Below are positions 13,661 to 25,293 of a stretch of DNA of 64,000 nt, piece by piece (positions within the stretch are counted from its first letter, which is position 1; each line of letters opens with the position of its first letter). Made by a program: the position numbers and the translations under genes. The notes under the pieces are model-generated. The model did not search any database. It had not been told where the DNA came from and saw only the letters and a program-made list of their open reading frames with translations. The stretch comes from Sphagnum compactum (Eukaryota; Bryophyta; Sphagnopsida; Sphagnales), in assembly GCA_965153455.1 (NCBI GenBank), contig OZ234501.1, positions 9,052,001-9,116,000 on the forward strand, in the 5' to 3' direction.

Positions 13661-14340
13661 AAATTATTGAAAAAAACATCAAATTGATATGTAGTCATTG
13701 TATTTTTCAAAAAAATTCATCATAATGGAACTTTGCCTCAAAAATCAATCCTAATTACCATACTTTCAAATTTAATCTCCTTAAACAAATATTCCAAAAT
13801 GTGTCATGCATGATCATTTCAATTTCCCACAGTTAAATGTGTGAACCATTAATTAAACAATGGGTATTGCCCAAAGATCTTTTGATACATTCATGTACTA
13901 ATGCACTAATACATTAATACAATGACATATTAATACATTAATACATAAATGCACCAATACACTGACATATTGATGTATTACATCCAAAAAAAATTATTTT
14001 ATTATGATAATTTTGATATATGACACTTCGAAATGTATGATGTAGATAATTGCATATGAAAGTATCAAAATCCATGATTTACAAAAACAACTTGAAAGTT
14101 TTTTCCATTTGAAAAATGTATTATGTAATAAAATATGCCATCATACATTGTAATATTAAACTAGTTAACTCTGGGAGTGCACCTTAATGTATCATCTTGA
14201 TCCTTAGACTATTTTATTTAAAGAACAATTGCACACATTGAAAATATTAAAAAGAAAATTTACACTAGAACAATCTGCAACTATTTCCTTGCATCTTTTT
14301 GTCTAACTACAATTTTCCTTCCTTCTATTGATTTTTACCC
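13661..14340. other. AT-rich spacer with ACATTAATAC runs
   Basis: No gene is seen. Around 13890-13980 there is a short run of ATTAATACA / ACATATTGATG-like repeats. The rest is AT-rich with no recognisable feature. Confidence 0.5.
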
Positions 14341-15282
14341 TTAAATCAATATCTTTGTTGCGTTATATTCATCATAATCCTTAAGGAACAAATTGCACTC
14401 TTCCATGCTGCATTTATCATCAAATAGTTTGACAATGGATGAAATTTGTGACTTTTTGCTCTTACATTTCTTTCCCTTTGTACTTATCTTCAACTTTTGT
14501 GTTTTCACTATGATTCTCTCTACAAGTGTCTCAGAGTTCCAAAATGCTACAAGTTCCAAAATGTTTTTCACCTATTCCACTTTCACATCACCAAAATCCA
14601 TGATTGCGTCACCTCCTTCGTTTTTTGTTTCTAGAGTCTTTGGAGGAATGTAAAACTCCTCGATACATTCATTTATACAACTACATTCCTCGGAATCCTA
14701 CGCTAAACATTTCCTTTAACTAGGAGTCAATATCGTAAGACAACTTCAATAGGCTATAACTTTTTCTATTTTTGAATTTCTTAATTTTTTACAAATAATG
14801 GGATACTTATAGCTTTCTTGATGGTCCTCATTTATATTGGTGCTTCCGATCATGGACATATATGATGACCTCGTTTCTTCTCAACGCCATGATTTGACAA
14901 TGATTTAGCTACATGACCCACAAGATTCTTCCTCTATGTTTTCTAAATCTTCTCCATTTTCACATTTTGATGTCAATGGTGTTTTCGTCTCCTACTCTTC
15001 CTCCACTAGGTTTCCTTCTTTATCTGCTACGAATGCATCCTCATTTACATTGTATTTTAAAATTACCAACTCATACTCATCATCTTCTAGATCATTAACA
15101 TATTTTGGCCATTTATTCCATGAGGCTTCTCTCAATGCATATTGTTTTGAACGGTTTGTCCCCAACAAATATTTTGCTTGGTATAATACATGCATTTTGT
15201 AATTGCGGTTTGTCGGTTCGACCGGCCACAAATTGTCACCAGGAACTTGTTGCAAATTGTTCACAAAATTCAAATCGAACAT
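14341..15282 (-). pseudogene. Decayed coding region, family not recognised
   Basis: On the minus strand 15282-14992 is an open, hydrophilic stretch of 96 residues (YLLGTNRSKQYALREASW, then an acidic tail). After several stops the same strand continues at 14653-14341 with FYIPPKTLETKNEGGDAIMD and a basic-acidic segment ending EYNATKILI. The composition looks like eroded protein-coding sequence rather than chance. I do not recognise the family. It abuts the solo LTR at 15356. It might be part of the same old element as the DUF7869-like remnant at 17.4-19.05 kb, but nothing proves this. Confidence 0.4.
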
Positions 15283-15355
15283 TCATTTCATTGTGGCATA
15301 GATTTTGTATTCTTGCATGTGATTTTTCGATGCCCAATATCCCATTCTAACATTG

Positions 15356-16051
15356 TGTCACAAATGCCAATGCCATGGGGTTCATTCACTTGAATGTTCA
15401 TCCATGACTTATAACATACTTATATATAATTTTTAGTTTAACTTCAATTCACCCTTTGTTAGCTTCTAGTTGAATTTTAATTCACTTCCACTTGAATCAT
15501 AATTCATTTTTAATTCACTCTTAGTTAAATTTTAATTTATTTCTAATTAATTTTCAATTCACTTTCAGTTAAGTCATAGTTCATTTCTAACTAACTCAAG
15601 TAGTTAACTTTTAGTTAAGTCTAAGTTTTCTTTTAGTTGAATTTTTGTTCACTCTCAGTTGAATCTTAATTCATTCATAGTTCACACATGGGTGCACATT
15701 GCTGCACATGAATGAACATGGGCCACATGTAAATTGGAAACTTCTTGACAAACTTCTTTGAGCTCTGAGGTGCCCAAGGGGTATAAATAAAGGTAGAATT
15801 CCCCACTACCTTTAATATGTTCAACACCAATTTTAAGCATGATCTTGAACCATAGCCTTATCATGTTATTTTCATGTTCATGTTTGCATATGTTAGCATA
15901 ATTAAAATCTATTTTCACCTTTATTTTACACACCTTATGTTCTTGTTCTGTGTTCTTGTGTTCTTAGTTTTTAATCACATAATTTTGTCTTGTTCCTTGT
16001 TTGAAAGTTAGAATTAGACCTTTGTTCTTGTGGTCCTTTGTGTCCTTGACA
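15356..16051 (+). mobile_element. Solo LTR (gypsy family 2)
   Basis: A 696-bp segment begins TGTCA and ends TGACA, and matches the LTR at 61605-62253 in the same orientation along most of its length. It is flanked by CATTG (15351-15355) and CATTA (16052-16056), a target duplication with one mismatch, and no internal element sequence adjoins it. This indicates a solo LTR left by recombination. It contains a TATA-like GTATAAATAAAGG near 15780 and, in the upstream half, an array of short TTAGTTAA/TTAATTCA-type repeats. It is closely followed by shared sequence TTGTCTTGTTCCTTGTTTGA near 15990. Confidence 0.75.
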
Positions 16052-16229
16052 CATTATAGTCTACATCAATCACTTTCATCTATCTTTGATCCATTGCTAG
16101 ATATAGATCTAAGTCTCTAAGAGTTTTAGCCAACCTTGTCATAATTTAAACATTACACTTAACACATATTTAATTAATTTCGGACTTTAACTTAAATTAT
16201 GAACTTAATTCAATACATGAGAGGGGGCC

Positions 16230-16640
16230 AAAATACATATGGTGGCCACCAAATAGGACATATTTCAACCATCGTTTCATGTAATTGCATAAATTTTCAA
16301 CAAGAAGTTAAAATTGACACCAAATTCAACATGTTAAGAAACAAAACCCATTTAATGGCCACCAAATAGGAGGAATTTCAAACAAGTTATGACATTATAA
16401 ATTTTCAACAAAAAAATAGATTTGAAATGAAATTCAACATGGTGCAAATGTCAAAACTTGCTTGGTGGCCATCAAATAGGAGGATTTGCCACCATGCCAT
16501 CATGTAATTTCATAAGTTTTCATTAAAATTTTGAATTTCCATTCAAATTCAATATGATTGTCTAGTGGCTTCCAAATTACAAGAATTTCAACCATATTTT
16601 ACTTAAATTTCCACAAGAGCTTGAATTTAGAACTAAACTC
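16230..16640. repeat. Degenerate tandem repeat, about 108-bp unit
   Basis: Four copies are anchored on TGGTGGCCACCAAATAGGA-like sequence near 16239, 16355, 16463 and 16563. Each is followed by a TTTCAACCA..ATGTAATT..CATAAATTTTCA segment and an ATTCAACATG end. Divergence increases toward the last copy. No coding potential is evident. Confidence 0.65.
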
Positions 16641-17439
16641 TTCAAAGTTCACAATTAAACTAATGTGGTGTTCACCAAATTTTGAGTAATTTCCATCTTC
16701 CTACTGTCAATTGCAAATAATTTCCTCAAATGAAAATTTGTTAAATTCAGTATAAACTAAACTAGTTGGTTGAAATGAAAGTTAAAACTTGCCAACCACA
16801 AATCATGAACTTAAGTACATGATTATCATTTATTTTTCATATGTATCATTAATGTTAACAAACGTTGACAAACATTTCATACACCCATGACATTAAAAAG
16901 AAAATTCTAAACATATCACTTCTATAATAGTTTTTCATGCACACTTAATATGACATTTTATAACAAGCAATGTCCATATTAACAAAAGTTCGGCATGTTG
17001 GAATGTTTATGAAGAGGATAAACATTACTATTTTTTCTCAATGAACCTTCACATGCACATTGAATATATTTTAGAACATTCAAATCTCATTTTTTAAAAA
17101 ATTAAATCTATTTTAGAAAACATTAAAAATCACAAACATTTATACTTCGTGTTCATAAAAAATTCGATTTGCAACTATAATGCACAACAGTTATTGACGT
17201 TATCTGCATCAAGATTCATGTTTGCTTAAATGCATGGGTTGCACTAATACTTATAATGGAATTAACTGTGGTATTTTTTCTAGTCAAAAAAAAATGCAAT
17301 GGAAGAGATCTCAACCCATTGTTTTGGGTTTTCATGATTACACTTCCACTTGCTCAACCAACAATTATGATACAATTCTTCATCATTTTTGGCTCCTTTT
17401 CTCAAAATAACCCACCACTGAACATAGACCTTCCTATAA
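16641..17439. other. AT-rich spacer, nothing recognised
   Basis: This sequence between the tandem array and the DUF7869-like remnant is AT-rich. It has no ORF with recognisable motifs and no clear repeat. Confidence 0.45.
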
Positions 17440-19050
17440 TTTTTATTTTCTTAATCTTTTACAACATGACTTTCGGCCTTTCCCATCCAAACATGATAGA
17501 CTATAGGGTTTAAAGGCCACACAAAAACAAAATTACCAACGAACAAGTCACAAAAAGGTGTGTATGCAACAATGCTCAAAGAAGGGCGCATGCTTTTAGG
17601 CCCACAATATGGAAGGATGACAAGACCTTCGGGGTCAACATCAACAGCAATACAAATGGATACACGTTCATAATTAACTCTCCAATTGCTAGAAGGCCAA
17701 AAACCTTCCAACAGAACAGAACTTGACCATGGGATAGGTCTTGATAATAACTCCAAATGTTTTTCCAGTATTTCACATAAGGACCCATAACTAGAACATA
17801 CGAATCATCCTTCAACATCCCAAGCTTCTAGAATTCAACATATTTTGAAATCTTGCTACTATTCAACCTTTCTTCTCACCTACCCTCAGTTCATCAATTC
17901 CCAATATTGGGTGAAAAGGAACAAAATTCGAAACCACCACCAGCAATTTTGGCATCTTGCAGCATCCTCTTTCCACAATCGTATGCTCGGGCCATTTTCA
18001 AGGCTCCACAAAACATTAGTAGGAGATACTTTGTATTGCATAATTGGCCACCTTACTTCGTCCACAAAAAAACCAAAACAAATGCATGTCTGTATGACTA
18101 ACAAGATCGTGGGCCATCGTTCAAGTGTCCATTGACCCAAAATTTGAAATAAGGGATTTCTTGAATGAGTTGCAAAATGAGTGACGATCTTGGGAAAGCA
18201 TGAATGCTTTCATCAAATCTGCCTTGACATTATTATTTTACTTTCTCAACTTCTTAGACAAATATCCAAAACTTTTTTCAATATTTTCATGTGTGTGCCC
18301 AACTACAAGAAACCCTAATTGAACTTCTTTAAAAACTTTTCAGGTATTTTGTAATGAAAGAAATGCTAATAGGTGATGATCCCGTTATTTTTCACACAAT
18401 TGTCCATGTGAAGAAGCAGCTTCCTTGGCAATGGCTTCACACTTACAATTTTGTCCGCATGTTTCAATGCATTCAAACAAAATGAACTTCTTTGCAGGAC
18501 TTGTTGGAAGAATGTGTTTTGTAATTCAAACTCAAATAGATACCGTGACTCCCTAACTGGCTCCCTTTCAAGGCTATGAAACAAGTGCAAAAGTGACTTA
18601 ATTGTGAAATTAGGATCATTGGGCCAAAGCTCATTAGAATATTGAGCAAAGGCTTCATATTCCCCATGGCCACGAACGATCATTCTAGTCAATGTTACTA
18701 ACAACTACCCCAATTTGGACACCATTTTATTCTTCATTTGAAGCCAAGGAAGAACTATTTTAAAATGGTCCATCTTATCATGAATTACACAAAAAAATCT
18801 TCTTTAAATTGCACAAATTCAATTCTCCAAATGTGATATAGTCACCGACAAGATTCTTGGTGAATGTTATGCTTCTTTAACTTAATCTCATGTTCCTTCA
18901 CACTTGGGTTGTTTTTTCATGCATTGGGTATTAAATCCTTTAAGAATTCACAAATGGTACATTTGGAAAAAATGGATCTTCTTTTCCTCACATCCACATT
19001 CATATATTTTTTCTTCTTCAACCCGTTCATAACAGACTACAAGATACTTC
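17440..19050 (-). pseudogene. Decayed DUF7869-like protein (transposon-associated)
   Basis: Read on the minus strand from 19050 down, frames broken by stops carry an ordered set of motifs I associate with plant DUF7869-type proteins. They are CTICEFLKDLI and HNIHQESC (near 18.95-18.85 kb), DKMDHFK, then the longest open piece, 18704-18366. That piece has YSNELWPNDPNFTI and PLPRKLLLHMDNCVKNN. Next come GFLVVGHTHENIE (about 18300) and DEVRWPIMQYKVSPTNVLWS (about 18040). The C-terminal part, FVWPLNPIVYHVWMGKAES, lies near 17510-17470. The HMDNC and GHTHE motifs look like relics of a metal-dependent catalytic core, but that is inference. At least five stops or frameshifts make it non-functional. 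Such ORFs are repetitive in several seed-free plant genomes, which suggests a mobile origin. No terminal repeats were found. Confidence 0.6.
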
Positions 19051-19544
19051 CAATATGCAACTCCTTGCTAATCTATAGCCATGTGGAAGAAACCAATTAT
19101 TAGAATGACAAATAGGAACATTCAATAATATTCCAACTTCAATTAAGGTCATGTTATTCTTTACACCTAGTGGCCACCAGGTCGATAAACGGTCAAAACA
19201 TTATAGGATATCAAAAAATACATGAATAATTAACTTTTAAACAAAGACTGAACAAGACAATAAACATATAGTACTTGATTTCGTGGCCACTACTCGACAC
19301 TTTAATTGAATAGTATAACATGTTTTCATACAACATAATGAAAATGAGGCATTACATGATTACTTGGTCATTACGCTCTTGCATTGTCCTCCAAGTGTTT
19401 GGAAGAATAAGATGGAAATCTTGTTTCCCATATCCAATGCCCTTCATTTGATGTGGCATTACATCAACACACTACTCAATCAAAAACTAAATGTTTAATT
19501 TGGCTTGTATCATTGGGGCTTGTTGCTTTTGACTCCCCTTATTT

Positions 19545-20165
19545 CAATTATTTGAAGAAGGTTCTATTACCAACTTATTTACTTCTATTGTAGGTAATGT
19601 TCTTGGATTCAAAGCTCTATGAGCTCTACGTCTAGAGGATTTACGAATTCCCCCAGCTTATTCTAAAACTTTCCAAGGTCCACCTCATGGTATCCAAGTC
19701 GAGAGAGATAAATTAAAAATATGGTCATCCCCTATTGGGATGTACTATTAAACCAAAATTAGGTCTATATGCTAAAAATTGTGGCAGAGCAGTATATGAG
19801 TGTCTTCGTGATGGATTTGATTTCATGAAAGATGATGAAAACATCAATTCTCAACCTTTCATGCGTTGGAGAGATCGCTTCCTATTTGTGGCAGAAGTTA
19901 TTTGTAAATCCCAGGCTGAAACGGGTGAAATCAAGGGTCATTACTTGAATGTTATCGCAGGTACATGCGAAGAAATGATGAAGAGAACGACATTTGCTAG
20001 AGAGTTAAGAGCACCTATCATCACGCATGACTATCTGACAAGTGGTTTCACTACAAATACTACTTTGGTTCATTATTGCCGAGATAATGGTCTACTTCTT
20101 CATATTCATCACGTAATGCATGCAGTTATTGATTGACAAAAAAAATCATGGTATGCCCTTCCAAA
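19545..20165 (+). pseudogene. rbcL: Nuclear insert of chloroplast rbcL (NUPT)
   Basis: This is a partial, decayed copy of the Rubisco large-subunit gene. Recognisable residues include EEGS.TNLFTSIVGNVLGFK (with a stop in place of an Arg codon), [47 protein letters not shown] and [13 protein letters not shown]. The 402-bp stretch 19735-20136 is open but carries many replacements at positions invariant in Rubisco, for example changed residues in KDDENVNSQ and HDYLTGGFTANT. At 20134 an Arg codon has become TGA, and the following A run has one extra A. Similarity fades near 20165, so it spans roughly the middle third of rbcL. No other plastid gene adjoins it. Confidence 0.92.
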
Positions 20166-21190
20166 TAGTCATTATCATTGAGATGTTTCTAGGACAGTAG
20201 AGAATGGTCAAGCTAACATGATCGTCTCCAAGAATGTCGTCTAGAATTGCTTCCCTCGAGTCAAATGCCATCACGTGACCTCTTGCAAGAAAAACACCTT
20301 CAAGATCTTGAAGATCAGAGTCCTTTTCGTGCCAACTATTACGCCATATTGGCGAAGCTTCTTTATTACACATGTTTTTTTAAATTAAGCAAACTTGCCA
20401 CATCATCTTCATTAGCATTAAAAGATTCATTACTTTCATTATACTCATCCTTAGAAAACACAAGGAACCCTTGGGTACAATCTTGATCATTTTGGTCCTC
20501 TCAAGTTGTGCCAACATTTGGAATCGAACTCAGACAAACCACCATTTTTGTAATAAGATTATTGATAGTTTCATTTGCAATATGCTTCAATCTAATAGTC
20601 ATATGGCTTACTAGCTAGAAGCAACTTTTTCCTACAGTTGATCCATAATTCCATAAAGTTGGAGTCGAGCTGAAAAGTGCCCATTCTTGGTATGAGATGA
20701 AGATAATGTTCAATGAGGCAATGATGCACTCCTCCTATCCATGGGCCCATAGATAAAAAGAATAGATTTGTTTACATAAACACCATACCCAATATGAAGT
20801 TTACCATAATCGTTCCATGATTCCCACAAATCAATTGGATTTTAGGCCTTCAAAGTTTCCATGTTTTATGTCAATCTTGAAATAAAATGTTTCTAATTAG
20901 GCGAAAACATAAGATACAAGAATCAAAGGAATGACTTTAATTAAAGATGTCAATTTTAATGCTATCATTTGTCATTCAATAATATTCTAAAGAGCTACAA
21001 GGTACTAGTTATTTCAATCAAAGGAAAAAAAAAAAGATTGGAATATTTTTCTATCAAGACTTTTATCATGCCTTAAAATATCTAATATTCTCGAAAACCT
21101 ATGTAAGAAAGAAATGTAGTTTAACTCTAGATCATTATACGAATTTAAAGTCTTTTTCAATAATGGTGGACCCATGCAGCCTACCATTGT
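20166..21190. other. Spacer with possible eroded coding sequence
   Basis: Minus strand 20373-20146 contains a fairly protein-like stretch (LQDLEGVFLARGHVMAFDS, DDILGDDHVSLTIL) that I cannot assign. The minus-strand sequence upstream of it (to about 20500) is Asn/Glu-rich and broken. It may belong to the same old element as the DUF7869-like remnant across the rbcL insert. Otherwise nothing is seen. Confidence 0.35.
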
Positions 21191-21800
21191 CGTCTTTGAT
21201 CCTTAGGAGATAAACTCCAATAGTCATGAGAAGGACGATATGGTGGTTACTAGGTCGTTTTTTCATGATTATCATGAAAAAGACAATCAGGCAGTTGCCA
21301 GGTTGTTTTTCAAGATTAACATGATAGGGACGACTTGGCAACCACAAAGTCGTTGCTCGTGAGGATATTAAAAGAATGATTTGGCGGCCACCTTGTTGTT
21401 GTTCGGGAAGGTAGTGAAAGGACAATTTGGCAACCGCCAAATTGTTTTTTCATTAAGATCATGCGAAGGATGATTTGGCAGTCGTTAGGTTGTCTTTCCA
21501 TGATGGTAGTGAGAGGATGATCTAACAGTCATTAAGTCATTTTTTCGTGATGGTAGCAAGAAGAGGATCTAGTGACCGCCAAGTTGTTTTTTCGCGATGG
21601 TAGCAACATGGACAATCTAACGGCCACCAAATCGTCATCTTGTGATGGTCTTAAGATGGATTATCTGGCAGCTACCATGTCATTATTATAGGGAAGCCTT
21701 TTATTTCAGAGTTGACGTGGTGGCCGCTAGACCGTTTGATTTCACACCCTCTTCAGATCTACCATTGGGCAGCTGCTAAGTCATGTAATGGTGACTTGGC
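21190..21800. repeat. Minisatellite, about 47-bp unit, roughly 12 copies
   Basis: A core resembling GATTTGGC(A/G)(A/G)CC(A/G)CCA(A/T)GTCGTT recurs with anchors at 21241, 21290, 21337, 21383, 21429, 21477, 21524, 21572, 21620, 21667, 21718 and 21768, so spacing is 46-51 bases. Each core is followed by a TTTTC(A/G)TGAT(G/T)GTAGCAAG-like segment. Copies are diverged but the spacing is kept. Peptides predicted from it on the minus strand are only repeats of the array. Confidence 0.8.
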
Positions 21801-22639
21801 ATTATGAGGATTTTGAAAACAAAAGGTTTCATGTATGACTTCAAAAGTGCATTATTACATCGTCTAGGATTGGAGTTTGACGATGAAAATGCAAGTAGGG
21901 GTACACTGAAATTTGGAAGCTTACCTTAGTTGTGATAGTCGTTTCTTGTTTCGTATGTAGTTATGTCTTGCGTAAATTTGGTGTGAAAAATCCATAGTAA
22001 TGGAGAATCTAAGGTAAAGAATACATCAAAATTTGATGGAATTTAGTTTGTGGAATCATGTAATGCTATTGAATCAATTATGAAAATTGAACTGACTGGA
22101 AAGGAGTTGATGTAATAAGCTTATGATACAATACAAACGAACATTGAAAAAAACATGTTTCATCGCAGAAAGTCCATGGGGTGAAATTGAGGCAAATGAG
22201 AAATAGATGTTAATTTTCTTGTTGTGTAATGATTTCTAGTTATGCGGTACTAAATTTTCGCACTTTGCTACTCAATTGAATGCGTGACTAAAAGTTCTAG
22301 ATGTAGACGAAATGTGGAGGAAATACACATGAAAAATGATACAATGACTAATGCTTCACTACGCTTACTAAATGATCATTCGTAGGACGTGGTTTTTACC
22401 TATTACTTTCCCTATAAGGTGGACATACACCAAAATAAATACAAGAAGAAAGATGGAAAGGGAAAAAAAACATTAAAAGGTTGGAAATTTTGACATGACC
22501 TTGACTCACAAGAAGGATGGGAAGCTGTGATTTTCCTATCTTCAATGTAGAGGTGAAATTCAAATGAAAAACTTGTTGATCATTGTGTTTCGCAGGATCA
22601 ACAACCATAAAATTGAAGAGAAAAAAAAAATGTTTAAGA
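21801..22639. other. Spacer, nothing recognised
   Basis: AT-rich sequence with scattered short ORFs on both strands and no supported gene or repeat. Confidence 0.45.
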
Positions 22640-22790
22640 CACTCGCAGTAACATTGTTTGCTTCTATACCTTTCGGACACCATGTAATGTTGTTTGCTTC
22701 TATAGCTTTCGGACACCATGTAATGTTGTTTGCTTCTGCAGCTTTTAGACATTGTGGAATGTTGTTTACTTTTTGCAACTTTGGACATTC
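22640..22790. repeat. 36-bp tandem repeat, four copies
   Basis: TTGTTTGCTTCTATAGCTTT plus a CGGACACCATGTAATG-like remainder repeats exactly every 36 bases, with copies starting at 22654, 22690, 22726 and 22762. Because 36 is a multiple of three, both strands show open frames of a 12-residue repeat; I regard these as by-products. The last copy is the most diverged. Confidence 0.8.
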
Positions 22791-25139
22791 TAGTTGTGGA
22801 TGGTTGCATTTAAAGTCCTCAAAATTGGAAGAAAAAAAGAAACGACAATGAGACAAATAAACAGATGAAGTACAAAATATTGGCATCATGAAATAAAAAG
22901 AATAACTCAAGAAGAAATAATAAGGAGACAAACAAAACTATGGTTGGAGATAAATTACTTGAAAATAATAGACAAGGAGATAATTGACACTATGAGGGAA
23001 AAAAAGGGTGTCTTGTAATTGGCCCTATAACTCAATTTTTTAATTACAGAGGACATAATCTGCAACTCATTGTATTCATACGCCATGAGTGCTAATGGAC
23101 AAGTTGCATGAGTTGTAGAGTTGCAATTCACCATATATACGGTGTAACTCAGTGCAACTCAATTACAACTTAGTCAAAATAACTCATTTTCAACTACTAT
23201 GCAGCTCCATTATAACTACACCCATGATGTCATGCTGATGTCATTAATTATCATCCATCTATTAAAATCTGACACATGGTATTATGAATTTTTTTGACAT
23301 AAAATTATTTTTTTCGAAATATTGATCTCCATCGTCCATTATGATTATTAATGATGGTTCGAGATTGTGACACATGGCACAATTTGAAAAATTGCCACAT
23401 GGCATATTAATTGTATTTTTAAAATATAAAAAATAAAAATATATTATTTTAGTAGCTAGGTAGGTCATACATAACCATAGGTAGGTAGGTTGGTAAGTCT
23501 CAAGATTACATACCTATTTATTTACCTAAGACCTACCTACCTACATAGGTAAGTAGAAAAGTAGGACCTATTTACTTACCTAGGTAGGTAAGTAGGTAGG
23601 AAAACACGACTAAGTGCACAAAATAATAACCATGAAATTTTATTTTTTATTTTATGTTTTGCTTTTAGGTTAAGCTTTTTTAAGTTCATCCCAAAATGAC
23701 ACATGTATTTTAATGTGAGAATATAATGAACAGGCCTTTTATATAAATTTATAACATGAGATTCGAAAACAAAGCATATTGGTTAAATATTTTAGCTATT
23801 TATTAGTTACAATTATAACATTTAAGCATTCAAAGCAAGCTAAATCCAAGGGGAGGGCTCCATTGTTTTTGGTGTCTAAACAAAAATTGAACCCTTCCTA
23901 TTGGCACATTTGGTGCACTGGAAATTGTCAAAAACGAAATATAATTGAAAAAATTATGGCCCTTCAAAATAGAGGGGGTCAAGAACTCAAAAAAAAAACC
24001 ATCGAATGTTACAAAGTCCGGTTCCCAAACACCCACCAAATTCCTTGTATGTTGTTTTGCTGCTATTAATGTTCTAAGATGAGTTGTAGAACTTTAGGTG
24101 GCGTTCCTATAACACTCTAAATTGTTTTAAATGAATAAGAAATAAGAAAGTTATTTCTTATAAAGAAATAAGAAGGAGGGATCCAAAGAGTTTTTTTTAA
24201 AAAAAAACATGTTTTATAAGTTGGAAAGTTTATTTCTCTTCTTCTTATTTTTTTCATTATTCAATGTCCTTTGCATTTCAAAGATGATTTTTAGAACTTG
24301 AGTTAGTGCTCCCATAACATTTGAAATCACTCAAAATGAAACACATATGATGAAGATATAAATAACTGATGAATATGTATCTTTAAGGTATAAGTAGTTA
24401 TATTAGAATCATAACATAGTTGAATAATAGTACTTTAATAGTGGCGCATTAATGACCATATTAATTGTATCAATGAGAATCATAATTATAAACTAGTTGC
24501 AAATGTATCCCATAATGGGTGGTGGAAATGTGGACACATGGCATGATTGCATGTATATGTACATTGTACAATAATTGTAACATAATTATTGTTTTAGTGA
24601 CACATTTACAATAACTCTAAAATAGTTGCCACGTGCAACTACAATGCAATTGTTTAAAAAAATCAAACATGGTTAACTACATACGTATGTACGATGTGTA
24701 TAAATTACTATATAGAAGACCCATTTTCAATTCACTTGCAACTATAATACAACTAACTATTTTTTTAATGTGGCAATTCATTTATGAATATATCATATTT
24801 CTAAGGGGATAGTTGCATAATAGTTGTAATACCCAAAATATAGTTGCATAACAGTTGTATATAAATTGTTTTTTGAATTTTAGTTACAAGGTAATGTGGT
24901 TTCGACGAACATAATTTCTCATAGTGTGAGCACATTGACATCAAATGAGAAAAAAACCTCTGAAAACCCTAAATCATGACTTCCACAAATTGAAATGTTC
25001 TCTCCCTCCTTTTTTCCAGATTAAGTTGCCATGATGATGTTATATGGACGAAAAGGTTTTAACCCTATTTCATCCATTTAAGTCTTTGATGTTTAAATTG
25101 TGTGCATGTGACGTAAGATCTTTTTGATAATGCAACATA
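22791..25139. other. Spacer with GTAG microsatellite and AT-rich DNA
   Basis: No gene is supported. At 23450-23605 tracts of GTAGGTAG and its complement CTACCTAC face each other and could form a hairpin. From 24540 to 24900 TAGTTGCATAATAGTTGTAA-like phrases recur loosely. The ORF pair near 23779-24069 has no recognisable motif. Confidence 0.5.
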
Positions 25140-25293
25140 CACTACAACCAAATGTGTCCCTATACGCCAAGTGATTTCAGTGGATTTTGAGTGAATTCAT
25201 TGGTTGTAGTGAACAAGGACCAGTGAAGAAGCAGTGATTCACTGGTCTAGTGAACAGGGACTAGTGAACTGCACCCACATTTTGTAGTAATGA
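25140..25293. mobile_element. CACTA-like MITE (154 bp)
   Basis: It begins CACTACAACCAAATGTGTCC and ends TTTTGTAGTAATG, an imperfect inverted terminus. The interior is dense in AGTGAA/TTCACT motifs, the usual sub-terminal motif style of CACTA elements. An internal GGTTGTAGTG at about 25203-25212 forms a second inverted copy of the start. The 5' end resembles that of the larger CACTA element at 45097. Flanks ATA / AGA are only a partial 3-bp target match. Confidence 0.55.

Noticed and set aside
20510-20545. tRNA-like GGAATCGAACTCAG
   Set aside because: B-box-like only; no acceptor stem or cloverleaf could be drawn.
21135-21501. Minus-strand ORFs over the 47-bp array
   Set aside because: Translations of a minisatellite; no conserved protein.
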